A model generated the notes under the pieces. That model was not told the origin of the DNA. It saw nothing but the letters and a program-made list of their open reading frames with translations, and searched no databases. The position numbers were made by a program, and so were the translations under genes. 64,000 bases of DNA from Paenibacillus_E qinlingensis_A (GTDB taxonomy: Bacteria > Bacillota > Bacilli > Paenibacillales > NBRC-103111). How positions within the stretch are numbered: the first letter of the stretch is position 1; each line of letters opens with the position of its first letter. Location: NCBI RefSeq assembly GCF_031455095.1, contig NZ_JAVDSB010000001.1, forward strand, positions 248,001 to 312,000. The letters run 5' to 3'. Shown one piece after another: positions 34,559 through 44,009 of the stretch.

Positions 34559-35760
34559 ATTTCTCTTGATGGCACTGGTATATCCTCTGGTTTTTCACTC
34601 ACATCTGGCGGCGAAGATTCCGTTGTTGTAAGGATTGAAACAGTCTGGGTGGTGCCATCCCATTTCACATTAGCTCCTAATGCCTCACTAATAAAACGTA
34701 CGGGCACCATGGTGAAATTGCCGACTAACTGCGGCTCTACTTCTAAGGCGACTTCCGTTCCATTCACTCTCGCTTTGCGTGACCCAATCTGAAGCCAAAC
34801 TGTTGTTTTACCTTTCGTAGCAGTAACCGAATTATCCGTTTGATTCCATTGCACAGCAGCTCCTAGTGCTTCAAAAATATCTCTTAACGGAACAAATGTC
34901 TTTTCTTTGATCAAAAGAGGTTTAGCTCCCGTTATCGTTAGAGGCTGACCATCGATCTTTACCGAGATCGGAGGTATGGAGAGCTTGTCATCATATTTAA
35001 CGTCTATCGCTTTGTCCTTGAACGACTTCATAAGTTTTAAGCTGATTGCATCCAGCGGATTTCCTTCCACATAGACATGTTTCAATCTTTCCGAGAGTAC
35101 CAAATATGAAATATCTGAAATGTTATTACGGGAAAGAAACACATGCTCTAACGTCTCTCCGTGGATCAACAACGGTGAAATATCGTCAATTTTGTTATCA
35201 GCCAAATCTAACCAAACTAGCTTCAACTGAATTAACGGCGTAATATCTTCAATTTCATTTTTGGCTAAAAATAGTTCACTAAGTCTTGTAAGCTTTAATA
35301 ATGGTGTCAGATCCTTTACTTTGGCACCAGAGACACTAAGATGTCCAAGTTGGGTCAGCCCTTGCAAAGGCGATAAATCAGAAACTTGCGTACCGCTGAT
35401 ATCTACAAAAGTTAACTTTGAAAGCCCAGCAACTTCATCAATCCGCGTAAGCGGTTGATTACTAACAATAAGCCTATTCAGATTCTTGGCAAACTCCAAT
35501 CCCTTCAAGCTCTTAATTCCCTCTTTTTGATACGCATAAATGGAAGTTACTTTCAACAAATCATCTGCAGTCAGGTTCCCCGACGATTTACCTATGGAGG
35601 CACGAATCACTTTGTCTAATTGAGGATCTTCAATGAGATTGGACTCTGCTTGAACCTCTAAGAAAGATACGGAAAGCAGTACAAACATGATCAGCAGTGC
35701 CGAAAAAACTTTACCCATCCAGGTATATACTCTTCTTGAATTATACAAATACGGTGTCAT
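34537..35760 (-). CDS. Exported leucine-rich-repeat protein with copper-amine-oxidase-type stalk domain
   Basis: 407 residues from ATG 35760, preceded by AGAGGGGAA, with a signal peptide (VFSALLIMFVLLSVSFLEVQA). Residues ~60-250 hold internalin-style LRRs (LTRIDEVAGLSKLTFVDISG, LTPLLKLTRLSELFL, ITPLIQLKLVWLDL). Residues ~270-385 are two Cu_amine_oxidN1 stalk units (FVPLRDIFEALGAAVQWN; MVPVRFISEALGANVKWD), common wall-associated modules in Paenibacillus and unrelated to amine oxidation here. The frame is open 86 codons further upstream, but that part is not protein-like. The C-terminus runs into a frameshift, so the DUF5050 part is lost. Confidence 0.8.
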   Translation of the reverse strand: MTPYLYNSRRVYTWMGKVFSALLIMFVLLSVSFLEVQAESNLIEDPQLDKVIRASIGKSSGNLTADDLLKVTSIYAYQKEGIKSLKGLEFAKNLNRLIVSNQPLTRIDEVAGLSKLTFVDISGTQVSDLSPLQGLTQLGHLSVSGAKVKDLTPLLKLTRLSELFLAKNEIEDITPLIQLKLVWLDLADNKIDDISPLLIHGETLEHVFLSRNNISDISYLVLSERLKHVYVEGNPLDAISLKLMKSFKDKAIDVKYDDKLSIPPISVKIDGQPLTITGAKPLLIKEKTFVPLRDIFEALGAAVQWNQTDNSVTATKGKTTVWLQIGSRKARVNGTEVALEVEPQLVGNFTMVPVRFISEALGANVKWDGTTQTVSILTTTESSPPDVSEKPEDIPVPSREINRSDCR

Positions 35761-36080
35761 TCTAAAACGTTCCCCTCTTCTTTTTATTAAACTACTCAAT
35801 CTATGATTGAGATTGTAACTGGATTTAATAGGGAAAGCTAGACAAAATTTCATTCCCGATGAAAACGGTTCTTGATCAGATCTGTTCTGAATTCTTGGGT
35901 CACCTGAAAAAAAGGTCTCCCAAGGCAGCAAGTTTCCCTCCGCCGCACAATGGAAGCTCCTATTTGGGGTCTTTCGTCGTAAGAGGATCTGGATGCATGC
36001 CTCCAAATCATGAAACAATCGAAAATATTTCTCGAGTGTAATGACTGTTTACAACTTCATAATAAGTTGCTCTTTTTAAA

Positions 36081-36105
36081 GGCTTGAGGAATCAAGTCTT
36101 TTTTT
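36081..36105 (+). terminator. Terminator-like hairpin in the gap before the adhesin operon
   Basis: GGCTTGA-GGAA-TCAAGTC followed by TTTTTTT. No plus-strand gene ends nearby, so it may insulate the adhesin promoter from upstream transcription. The rest of 35761-36210 shows no gene. Confidence 0.6.
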
Positions 36106-36212
36106 GCTGAGTGTTGAATGCTATTGGCATGGAACGCACTGACTTGGTACTGAAAGTTACTTTTCTTTCTGTTTCACAATGTCAAGTAGTTAAAAAAACT
36201 GTACACGGTGTA

Positions 36213-36253
36213 AACAATCTCTAGATTGTTCATACTCGTTTAAATAATATAAT
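36213..36253 (+). promoter_or_regulatory. Adhesin operon promoter with 18-base palindromic operator
   Basis: TTGTTC (36226-36231) and TATAAT (36248-36253) with a 16-base spacer. The inverted repeat AACAATCT-CT-AGATTGTT (36213-36230) overlaps the -35 element, the place where a repressor or a proximal activator would bind. Confidence 0.6.
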
Positions 36254-36277
36254 GTTCATGTTAATGGAGATATCGTT

Positions 36278-36445
36278 ATGAGGCGTTTCCCGCTAATTTT
36301 AGAAGAACAGGAGATAACTAAGACTGCTCAAAACGTCTCGAATGAATGCTTGTTTGAGATTTATTTTGAATGTAAACAGCTTATTCTAACCTTAATGCAA
36401 AATCGCTATTATACCTTAAAAGTTTGGAAGGAGAAGTTTTCATGA
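36278..36445 (+). CDS. Short ORF translationally coupled to the adhesin gene
   Basis: 55-residue frame with ATG after GGAGAT and its own promoter. Its stop overlaps the adhesin ATG (ATGA), so ribosomes finishing it could restart on the adhesin. The product (MRRFPLILEEQ... with several Cys and aromatic residues) matches no family I know. It may be a leader peptide that sets adhesin translation, or a small protein in its own right. Confidence 0.5.
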   Translation: MRRFPLILEEQEITKTAQNVSNECLFEIYFECKQLILTLMQNRYYTLKVWKEKFS

Positions 36446-39400
36446 AATTAAAAATAGGTTTGTGGCTGCTGACGATAGCCCTCATAATTGGGGCGGTGTC
36501 GCCGCCAAGTAGTATGGACGTGTGGGCGGCGAGTGCGGACAAGTCCGGCGCGCTGACGGGGCTTACGTGGAATGTGAAGCAGGGGACCACCGTTATTCCA
36601 GAAGGCGGTACGATCGATCTAGCCAATGGGGATGAACTCAGCATCGAAGTATCGTTCGGTGTGCCTATTGCCGGCGATGATCCGACTCCGACGACGGTCG
36701 TGGAGCGTAATGATACGGCCAGCTTCTCGCTCAGTGAGGGGTTCACCCTTACATCGGCAACAACGCTGCCGCTTCAATTCGACGGAAAGCTCGTAGGAAC
36801 GACGTCGCTAAACACGACCGGAACCAATACCGTGACGGCCGTTACGGTGTTTGATGGAGATGCGGATGTATTCGATGAGAATGGGGGCTATTATGGCGTC
36901 CAGGGGAGATTTAACGTAGGGTTGAAATATGACAGCTCCGGTGCCGCCGGGGGTGAAGGTACCCACCAAGTACAGATTCTAGGCAAGACCTATACCGTCG
37001 TGGTGCCAGCACAACCAATCGTGTACAACGTGCTGAAGACGGGGACTGCGGATTTGACCAACAAGATCATCCATTGGACGGTGAAGCTGTCCGGGACGAA
37101 GGGGGCAACCGCGGTTAATCTGGACGGGTATGTGTTCAGCGACGACCTGAGCGGCGTGGGTGCGTATGTGGCGAACACGTTCCAAGTCGACGGCGTCGCC
37201 GCCACTCCTGACGAGACAGGCAACATGGTGACGTATACCCTGGGTGATGCGGCTAGTGTACGAACCATCATGTTCGATACCGCGATTCCGGATGATAAAT
37301 ATTATAGGAATCACGAGGCGGAGTCAGTCAGCAATACTGCCAATCTGCTGAAGGACAATGTACTGGTGAAGAGCGGTACGGGCACGGTCACCTATACGAC
37401 GCCGACGTGGATCGAGAAGACGGGAGCAGCTAAGCACAACAATCCCGACAGCGAATCTACGTATGATCCAGACGATCAATATATCACATGGACGCTTACC
37501 GCCAACAGGTCACAAGCGGCGCTAGTAGGTCTGACCATTACGGACGTGTTGCCAATAAATTTGAACTTCGTGTCGGCGCAATGGCAGACATCTACGGACG
37601 CTGTAACCTGGACGGATGACGGTGCCAGTATTGTTGTCGAACCGGCAGGGGGCGCATATACGCGCTCGGGAACGACCACCACCATGGTCCGGCTCATAAT
37701 TACGAGTGAAGTGCCGTATAACAGCACCGACATAACCGTAAACAAGCGAACCTTCAATAACACCGCCACGCTGGACTGGACTGGCAAGCCAAGCAGTTCA
37801 ACGATAAGCACAGGCAGCGTCGGCGTTGGCATCGGGTATGATGCGCTTAAGAAGTCAGGCGTGCTGGATAAAACTAACCGCGAAATTACATGGACAATCA
37901 AGGCCGATGCCAAGAATCAGCCCATCGCCGATATGAGAGTGTATGACTTGCTCGTCTACGACGCTAGCACGAGCATGTCCCTCACGACTGGCTGGCCAGG
38001 AGGCATCTCCGAGGCGAACGTGTCGAAGCAGTCGGGATTGCAGTATATACCGGGTAGCGATACGACTTCCGTGGGGACATTAAACGTGATTCCGATTATG
38101 AAGAACGGGCAACAAGTCGCCGATCTGATCGAAGTGACGGGATTGTCGACGACTGAGGTCAATACGATAACTTTTAAAACACGGATCGTGGACCCGGCGG
38201 TGTATGCAGGTAACAGTAATAAAAACGTGAACAATACCGCCACGCTTTTTAAGGGGATGAGCAGGCTGAGGAGCGCAACAGGCACCGTCACCTATCAAAG
38301 CCGCACGCTGGCGAAGGAACTGCTGAAGCGTGAGGCGATGGCCGATCCGGCTGCGGCGGTCAACGCGCAACGCACGACCAGCGCGAATGATGGATTTGAC
38401 TATGTGGACAAGTCGGTTATCTTTCGCTTGAGCGTTAATGCGGACAGCTTGAATTTCAACTCGTCGAACGTGGCGAGCAACGAAGGAAATGATATGCTTG
38501 GCACAGCTACCGTAACGGATACGCTGCCGGCTGGCTGGGAGTTCGACGACGTCGCGCCAGGTAAGAAGTATATGATCTTCGAAGGAACAGCGGGTTCCGG
38601 TTCTTCCGTAAATGCGACTAGCACGACGCCAACGCCGGAAGCGAGCGTAACCGGACTGACGTCGAACTTCGGCACCCCAGGCCAGGTGATATTCACGTTT
38701 GCCCAATTGGACAAGCCATACGTGATTCTCGTGAAGGCCAAGCCTACGGACGCTAAGCTTGCAGGGTACTTTGACAGTAATGAAACTTCGACAATGACCA
38801 ACAACCTGAACCTGCAAGCTGCGAATTGGACCCCAGGGACTTCCAATTCGCAGCAGGTGTCCATTCATAGCGAGATTCTGAATAAGTCCCATGGGCTACC
38901 TGTGAATGGAACGCTGATATGGACCATCGTGTACAATCCGAATCAGTTAGGAGCAAGCGGCCAGACGATCGTCGATACCTTGCCGCTCGGCCTGGACTTG
39001 CGCACGGATTCAACAGGCAAGCTGCTGTTGGATGACGGTCACGGTGTCAGCTACTTGACCGCTACGGAACTGACGCTGAAGCCAGATGGATCGCTGGTGG
39101 ACGGAGCTGCCGTAACGCTTACACTGGGGAGTAATCTGACCTACGATAATGGAACACGTGAATTGACCTTCAATATTCCGGACTACAGCAAGGCTTACCG
39201 TCTGACCTACTTGACGGACATTACTGGCGAGATCGGCACGATTATTAACTATGCGATACTCTCTCAAGGCGACGCTAATGCGTCCAAACAAGAGATCCAG
39301 TATACGATCACTAAAGCGGACAGCTCGGCGACATTAATGCGAGGCGGCTGGCTCGTAGTGGTGAAGACGATCGGATCTACGTCAGCCCCGCTTGCCGGCG

Positions 39401-40764
39401 CTGAATTCACCCTCTATTCGCAAGATGGCAGCACGATCATTCGTAAGGCTGTTAGCGACGCCGACGGCAAACTGAAGATGAAAGCTATTCCGGCGGGAAC
39501 GTATGTGCTCCGAGAGACGGCCGCTCCTGCTGGGGGCTATGAATTGGAAGGCATCGATCATACGGTCAGCGTCGATACCTCCGGCCTGAATGTCGTGACT
39601 TCTATCGACGGCAAGACGGGAGCGGACGCTAATATACTCGCGGTAGCGAATTATCTGACGAATACATCGGGCAAGCTCGTTATCTCCAAGACCGTTGCTG
39701 GCAATGACGGCGATCTTTCCAAGAAGTTCGATTTTACTGTGACCTTTATCGATGCGCCGGGCGTATATAACTATACCGGCACTGGCGGCGCAGCAAGTGG
39801 TACGATCGTTAGCGGTGGTACGTTCTCTCTTGCGCACGGGCAGAGCATCATCATCGCAGGGTTGCCTGCGGACTCTAAGTATACGGTGTCAGAAACGAAC
39901 TATGATAATGACGGATACAAGACGACAAGTCTCGATGCAACAGACGTAATCTTGGTCGACGAAACGAAAACCGTCGCATTCGTCAACACGAAGAACGTGT
40001 GGTACGCGTCGGGCGAGGGCAGTCTGACGATCAGCAAGAATGTGTATGGAACAGTCACCGATCTGACGAAGAAGTTTAGCTTCTCGGTCGTTCTGGACGG
40101 CGCTTTGGGTACGTACGTGTATTCGGGTAGTGGTGGCAGCGGAACGATTCAGAGCGGTGGGACGGTGGCACTCGCGCACGGAGAGGCGATCACGATTACC
40201 GGCTTGCCACTCGGAACGAGCTATAAGGTTAGCGAAGTAGATTACTCGGCTGAGGGGTACAAGACAACCAGCACGGGCGCATCCGGCGTCTTCAACTCAT
40301 CCGAAAGCAAGAGCGCGGCTTTTGTGAACATCTATATGGCGAAGGAGCCGACGACTGGCGGCGAGGATGGCGGGAAGGGCAACGACAGTAAGGATAACAC
40401 CGGCGGCGAGGACAGCGGGAAGGGCAACGACAGTAAGGATAACACCGGCGGCGAGGACGGCGGGAAGGACAACGACAGTATGGATGACATAAGCGGCGAA
40501 GGTAGTGGAAGAAGCCAACAACCGGGAGGCGGTAATGGGGGAAGCTCCGGCGGCGCCGGCGACAATTCGACGGATGGCTCGAATGTTGGCAGTACTATCG
40601 ATACCGGCAACAGCGACAAGACAGGCCACAACGGCACGCCGAAGACAGGTGACCACAACGACAAGCAGATCGGTCAACTCGGGTTGGTCATCTTTGGAGC
40701 GGCGCTTGCTGCATTAATCGGCACGAATGTCATCTTGCGCAGAAGAATCGGCAGGAAGCGTTAA
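36442..40764 (+). CDS. Sortase-anchored multidomain adhesin (TPKTG wall-sorting signal)
   Basis: About 1,440 residues. Signal peptide (LWLLTIALIIGAVSPPSS), then several collagen-binding/isopeptide adhesin-like modules of ~150 residues (IIHWTVKLSG; QYITWTLTANRS; NREITWTIKAD; GTLIWTIVYNP). A SpaA/Cna_B domain follows near residue 970 (LAGAEFTLYSQDGS...GTYVLRETAAPAGGYE), then two Spy0128-type pilin domains (KLVISKTVAGNDGDLSKKFD; SLTISKNVYGTVTDLTKKFS). The C-terminus has an Asp/Gly-rich repeat spacer, then TPKTG, a hydrophobic segment and RRRIGRKR: a cell-wall sorting signal. The class B sortase just downstream is the obvious anchoring enzyme. ATG 36442 fits AAGGAGAA and the ATGA coupling. Confidence 0.87.
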   Translation: MKLKIGLWLLTIALIIGAVSPPSSMDVWAASADKSGALTGLTWNVKQGTTVIPEGGTIDLANGDELSIEVSFGVPIAGDDPTPTTVVERNDTASFSLSEGFTLTSATTLPLQFDGKLVGTTSLNTTGTNTVTAVTVFDGDADVFDENGGYYGVQGRFNVGLKYDSSGAAGGEGTHQVQILGKTYTVVVPAQPIVYNVLKTGTADLTNKIIHWTVKLSGTKGATAVNLDGYVFSDDLSGVGAYVANTFQVDGVAATPDETGNMVTYTLGDAASVRTIMFDTAIPDDKYYRNHEAESVSNTANLLKDNVLVKSGTGTVTYTTPTWIEKTGAAKHNNPDSESTYDPDDQYITWTLTANRSQAALVGLTITDVLPINLNFVSAQWQTSTDAVTWTDDGASIVVEPAGGAYTRSGTTTTMVRLIITSEVPYNSTDITVNKRTFNNTATLDWTGKPSSSTISTGSVGVGIGYDALKKSGVLDKTNREITWTIKADAKNQPIADMRVYDLLVYDASTSMSLTTGWPGGISEANVSKQSGLQYIPGSDTTSVGTLNVIPIMKNGQQVADLIEVTGLSTTEVNTITFKTRIVDPAVYAGNSNKNVNNTATLFKGMSRLRSATGTVTYQSRTLAKELLKREAMADPAAAVNAQRTTSANDGFDYVDKSVIFRLSVNADSLNFNSSNVASNEGNDMLGTATVTDTLPAGWEFDDVAPGKKYMIFEGTAGSGSSVNATSTTPTPEASVTGLTSNFGTPGQVIFTFAQLDKPYVILVKAKPTDAKLAGYFDSNETSTMTNNLNLQAANWTPGTSNSQQVSIHSEILNKSHGLPVNGTLIWTIVYNPNQLGASGQTIVDTLPLGLDLRTDSTGKLLLDDGHGVSYLTATELTLKPDGSLVDGAAVTLTLGSNLTYDNGTRELTFNIPDYSKAYRLTYLTDITGEIGTIINYAILSQGDANASKQEIQYTITKADSSATLMRGGWLVVVKTIGSTSAPLAGAEFTLYSQDGSTIIRKAVSDADGKLKMKAIPAGTYVLRETAAPAGGYELEGIDHTVSVDTSGLNVVTSIDGKTGADANILAVANYLTNTSGKLVISKTVAGNDGDLSKKFDFTVTFIDAPGVYNYTGTGGAASGTIVSGGTFSLAHGQSIIIAGLPADSKYTVSETNYDNDGYKTTSLDATDVILVDETKTVAFVNTKNVWYASGEGSLTISKNVYGTVTDLTKKFSFSVVLDGALGTYVYSGSGGSGTIQSGGTVALAHGEAITITGLPLGTSYKVSEVDYSAEGYKTTSTGASGVFNSSESKSAAFVNIYMAKEPTTGGEDGGKGNDSKDNTGGEDSGKGNDSKDNTGGEDGGKDNDSMDDISGEGSGRSQQPGGGNGGSSGGAGDNSTDGSNVGSTIDTGNSDKTGHNGTPKTGDHNDKQIGQLGLVIFGAALAALIGTNVILRRRIGRKR
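40357..40491 (+). repeat. Three tandem 45-bp repeats in the adhesin spacer
   Basis: Units start at 40357, 40402 and 40447, encoding Gly/Asp/Lys/Ser-rich 15-mers (GGEDGGKGNDSKDNT type). They form the wall-spanning spacer before the sorting signal; copy number may vary between strains. Confidence 0.85.
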
Positions 40765-40862
40765 TTAACAAGTAAGAGTTCAATAAACAGCCTCGACAGG
40801 AGGGCCTGTGTAGCGAATGAACAATGCCGCCGCAGGTCCTTTACGCGGAGAAGGGAAACAAC

Positions 40863-41657
40863 ATGAAGCATAGTAGAGCGCAGCGGTATTTATGCTTGCT
40901 CATGGGCCTATGCATCGTCGGTATCGTCTGCTCGGCATATGTGTTGCTGTCGGCAGATCGGGCATATACATATGGCGGTACAGCTTACGATCAAATCCGA
41001 TTGTACAACCAGACGCCGAAGCAGCTATCTGCTTCGGCGTCGCTGCCGGCTTCGGATCAGAAAGAGTCTGTTGACCCCCGTGAACCGGCGAAGAGTGCAG
41101 TTGATTTTGCCATGCTGGCGGACATTAATCCGTATACGGTGGCTTGGTTGAAGTCCGAAAATACGCAGATCGATTACCCGGTCGTGCAAGGACAAGATAA
41201 TGCCTATTATCTCGAGCATCTGTTCACGGGCGAGTCGAATCGGATGGGCAGCTTGTTCGTCGATTACCGGACGCCGGGCGACTTCTCCGGGCGAATGACG
41301 ATTATCTACGGCCATCAAATGAAAAACGGCTCAATGTTCGCCTCGCTGCTTGAGTATAAAAAGCAGATGTATTACGATGCTCACCCGCAGATGCAAGTTG
41401 AGACGCCAAGCGGCAGTTATACCCTGGAGTTGTTCGCGGGCATCATCGCGGATGGCAAGGAGGAGTTCCTCCGGCGCGACTTCGACGATGAGGATGATTA
41501 CGTGGCCTATATCCATTCGCTGGTGGAAGCGTCTACGTTTCGTACGAATGTAACGGTGGGGGCGGACGAGAGAATCGTGGCCTTGATTACTTGTTCTTAC
41601 GAGTACACAAATGCCAGGTATGCACTATTAGGGAAGCTAGTTCCGGAAGCGGCGTAG
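40863..41657 (+). CDS. srtB: Class B sortase
   Basis: 264-residue membrane-tethered transpeptidase. It has an N-terminal signal anchor (YLCLLMGLCIVGIVCSAYVLL). The catalytic residues are H151 (IIYGHQM), C244 (LITCSYEYTNAR) and R252. The TxxC...R arrangement and the SLFVDYRTPGDFSG segment fit class B. It lies ~100 bases after an adhesin with a TPKTG signal; known class B enzymes use NPQTN, NPKTG or (S/P)PXTG motifs, so the pair makes sense. ATG 40863 follows GAAGGGA. Confidence 0.9.
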   Translation: MKHSRAQRYLCLLMGLCIVGIVCSAYVLLSADRAYTYGGTAYDQIRLYNQTPKQLSASASLPASDQKESVDPREPAKSAVDFAMLADINPYTVAWLKSENTQIDYPVVQGQDNAYYLEHLFTGESNRMGSLFVDYRTPGDFSGRMTIIYGHQMKNGSMFASLLEYKKQMYYDAHPQMQVETPSGSYTLELFAGIIADGKEEFLRRDFDDEDDYVAYIHSLVEASTFRTNVTVGADERIVALITCSYEYTNARYALLGKLVPEAA

Positions 41658-41726
41658 CTACGTAGCTGTGAACGGTACAGAATGCACGTTTTACAATATG
41701 TCATTAAAATAGGAGGCTAGTGGAAA

Positions 41727-43259
41727 TTGACAGGACAAAAGAACAGGTTCATGTTACAGGTATCTTTGGGCACCATAGCACTCAGCTTTATCATCCATTT
41801 ATTGTATAGAAAATTTAATTTTATGAAAAACATGGGACACATGATGTCGATGGAGAATATGGCTACTGGTCATGATACCGGTCAATACTATTCATTCGCA
41901 CTGAGCATTTTTTTAATTATTCCCGTGGTTTTCTTGGGGGTAGCGTATATTCTTTATCGTAAGCAAACAGATCAACCCCTAATACCAATGCTTAATACAT
42001 TAGTTCTTACGTTTTCTAGTATCTCTATTATTGCTGGTGGGGGAGGGGGGATAGAGCTGCATTTTTCTATATTTATGGTGGTTGCCATAGTAGCCTATTA
42101 TGAAGATATTAAGCTAATTGCCCTTATGACAGGCATTTTCGCCTTGCAGCATGTTTTAGGATATTTCTTTGTGCCTAAGTTGATCTTTGGGAGTAGCGAT
42201 TACTCCTTCGTAATGCTTCTTGTACACGCTATTTTCCTGATCTTAACGTCCGGTGCAACAAGTCTCCAGGTTGTATCTAAGGAAAGAATTATGAGGGCAG
42301 TAGAATTGGAAAAAGCGATTAAACAAAAAGAAGCTGAAGCGCTTCTCGAAACGGTACGAAAACATTCTCAAGAATTAGAACAAGCATCTGTAATCATTTC
42401 AGAGAAATCTGAAAATAACATTGTGGCTAATCATGATATGCTGGCTACTTTTAAAGAAGTGTCTACAGGTCTTGAATATCAAAGCGAATCACTAAGCAAT
42501 ATGGAGACTAATCTGCACAGTATTAATGAGATGATTGAGCAGAACTCCCAATCCTTTTCTGACTTGCAAGCAACGGCTGCTACAACAGCAACAACGATGC
42601 ATAACAACCAAAATAATATTGAACCTTTGTTTGAGCAAGTTAGAATCGTATCCAATGCGATACACCAAACGACGGACACCATGCAAAATTTATATGAGTC
42701 TTCTCACCAAGTAGGGGATATTATTACCACGATTCAACAAATAGCTAGCCAAACGGGTATTTTAGCTTTAAATGCTTCAATAGAAGCAGCTCGAGCTGGG
42801 GAACATGGCAGGGGGTTTGCGGTCGTTGCCAGTGAGATTCGGAAATTAGCTGAGCAGAGTAATAAGGCTACATATGAAATAAAGGCAATTCTAACTAATA
42901 TTCAAGAGGAAAGTGAAGAATCTTTAACCCAGATTGAAGTTGGAAGACAAGCCACATCTCACACGGTTGTACTTGCAGAAGCGTCGATATCCAGTTTGGA
43001 GCAAATGAACCAGGCCATTACCGAGATGATTGAGATTGTTAAAGCCCTTAATGAATCTGTGAAACATATTGAACTGCGGTCACAAGTGATTTCTAATGAA
43101 ATGACTAACATATCAGCGGTCACCGAAGAAAGCGTGTCCACTGTACAAGAGCTTTATAGCACTACAGAAACCCAATCGAATACTTCTTACCACATTAATA
43201 GAGAGTTACTCCGTTTGAAGGAGCTTTCCAAAACGTTACAGGAACAATTTTCTGCTTAA
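41727..43259 (+). CDS. Methyl-accepting chemotaxis-like protein with multi-TM sensor
   Basis: 510 residues starting at TTG, 10 bases after AGGAGG. The first ~195 residues hold about six membrane segments (FALSIFLIIPVVFLGVAYIL; LIALMTGIFALQHVLGYFFV) with His/Met-rich loops (MGHMMSMENMATGH) that could bind metal. A coiled coil leads to a chemoreceptor signalling domain with the highly conserved tip LALNASIEAARAGEHGRG. It lacks an extracellular Cache or PAS domain and resembles receptors that sense through the membrane part. No che genes are nearby. Confidence 0.85.
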   Translation: MTGQKNRFMLQVSLGTIALSFIIHLLYRKFNFMKNMGHMMSMENMATGHDTGQYYSFALSIFLIIPVVFLGVAYILYRKQTDQPLIPMLNTLVLTFSSISIIAGGGGGIELHFSIFMVVAIVAYYEDIKLIALMTGIFALQHVLGYFFVPKLIFGSSDYSFVMLLVHAIFLILTSGATSLQVVSKERIMRAVELEKAIKQKEAEALLETVRKHSQELEQASVIISEKSENNIVANHDMLATFKEVSTGLEYQSESLSNMETNLHSINEMIEQNSQSFSDLQATAATTATTMHNNQNNIEPLFEQVRIVSNAIHQTTDTMQNLYESSHQVGDIITTIQQIASQTGILALNASIEAARAGEHGRGFAVVASEIRKLAEQSNKATYEIKAILTNIQEESEESLTQIEVGRQATSHTVVLAEASISSLEQMNQAITEMIEIVKALNESVKHIELRSQVISNEMTNISAVTEESVSTVQELYSTTETQSNTSYHINRELLRLKELSKTLQEQFSA

Positions 43260-43437
43260 GTTTGTAAAGGACCGCCATTCCAATGTTTCTGTGACATTTC
43301 CATTTTTATTCTTGAAAATTATAGAGAGATGTCATTGCCCGTGTAACCTATGTCGGGCTTATTTGTCTGCGTGATAGCCCGCATTGCGGAAACATTTTTA
43401 ATGAGATTTTGAAACACATACTTACTATGTTAGGAGA

Positions 43438-43776
43438 ATGAATCTAGCGATGATAGTAAACCGATTAATTGTAGAGTCACGCGTATTTAATGCGTACTTC
43501 AATACGTTTAAGGAACGGTTTTGTCTTACTCCGAGGGAGATTGAGGTATTGAGCCTGTTGATCGTTTGTGGAAACAATAATAGAGAGTTAGGTGAACAAC
43601 TCCATATCACTGAAAAAACGCTGAATAATCATATTACTAAGATTAAGTTTAAAACCAGAACACATTCCATTCGGGAGCTTCAAGCATTTATTTATCGAGA
43701 CTCTTTCAACCTGCTTCTCGTCAATATATTTAAAAATGAAGAGAATATGTCGGAGCCATTTTATTTTCAGCGATGA
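43438..43776 (+). CDS. Small LuxR-type helix-turn-helix protein
   Basis: 112 residues. The LuxR helix-turn-helix covers residues ~30-85: LTPREIEVLSLLIVCGNNNR and ITEKTLNNHITKIKFKTRTH. There is no receiver or ligand domain. TAGGAGA is just before the ATG at 43438; a second ATG at 43450 is also possible. It sits between the chemoreceptor-like gene and the riboswitch-controlled diguanylate cyclase and could regulate either. Confidence 0.75.
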   Translation: MNLAMIVNRLIVESRVFNAYFNTFKERFCLTPREIEVLSLLIVCGNNNRELGEQLHITEKTLNNHITKIKFKTRTHSIRELQAFIYRDSFNLLLVNIFKNEENMSEPFYFQR

Positions 43777-43848
43777 TCTCAGATAGATTTGTATGCTAAA
43801 CCGCGTAAATTCTAAGTGAAAAGTACCCGCAAACAAGCAATAATGAAG

Positions 43849-43937
43849 AAAGGCAAATCCATCGAAAGGTGGAGACGCAAAGCCACAGGTCTAAGCCAGG
43901 AACATATTCATTCTGGGATGATAGCTGGGTTACCTTT
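43849..43937 (+). ncRNA. c-di-GMP-I (GEMM) riboswitch
   Basis: Aptamer closed by P1 AAAGG/CCTTT. Core hallmarks of the GEMM-I class are present: ACGCAAAGCCACAGG...CTAAGCC in the P2 arm and GGGATGATAGCTGGGTTACC in the P3 arm. It lies ~70 bases before the diguanylate cyclase start. An outer helix, AAACAAGC (43831-43838) with GCTTGTTT (43942-43949) followed by more T, encloses the whole aptamer and may form the switch element. Confidence 0.88.
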
Positions 43938-44009
43938 AGAGGCTTGTTTTTTGCATGAAAAAGAATTGAACTAATCCTCTTTAATTTGTAAATAAGGAGA
44001 TGCATATGT

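Noticed and set aside
35761..36018. N-terminal extension of the LRR/stalk protein
   Set aside because: The open frame upstream of ATG 35760 encodes an implausible sequence, whereas 35760 has a ribosome binding site and begins a signal peptide.
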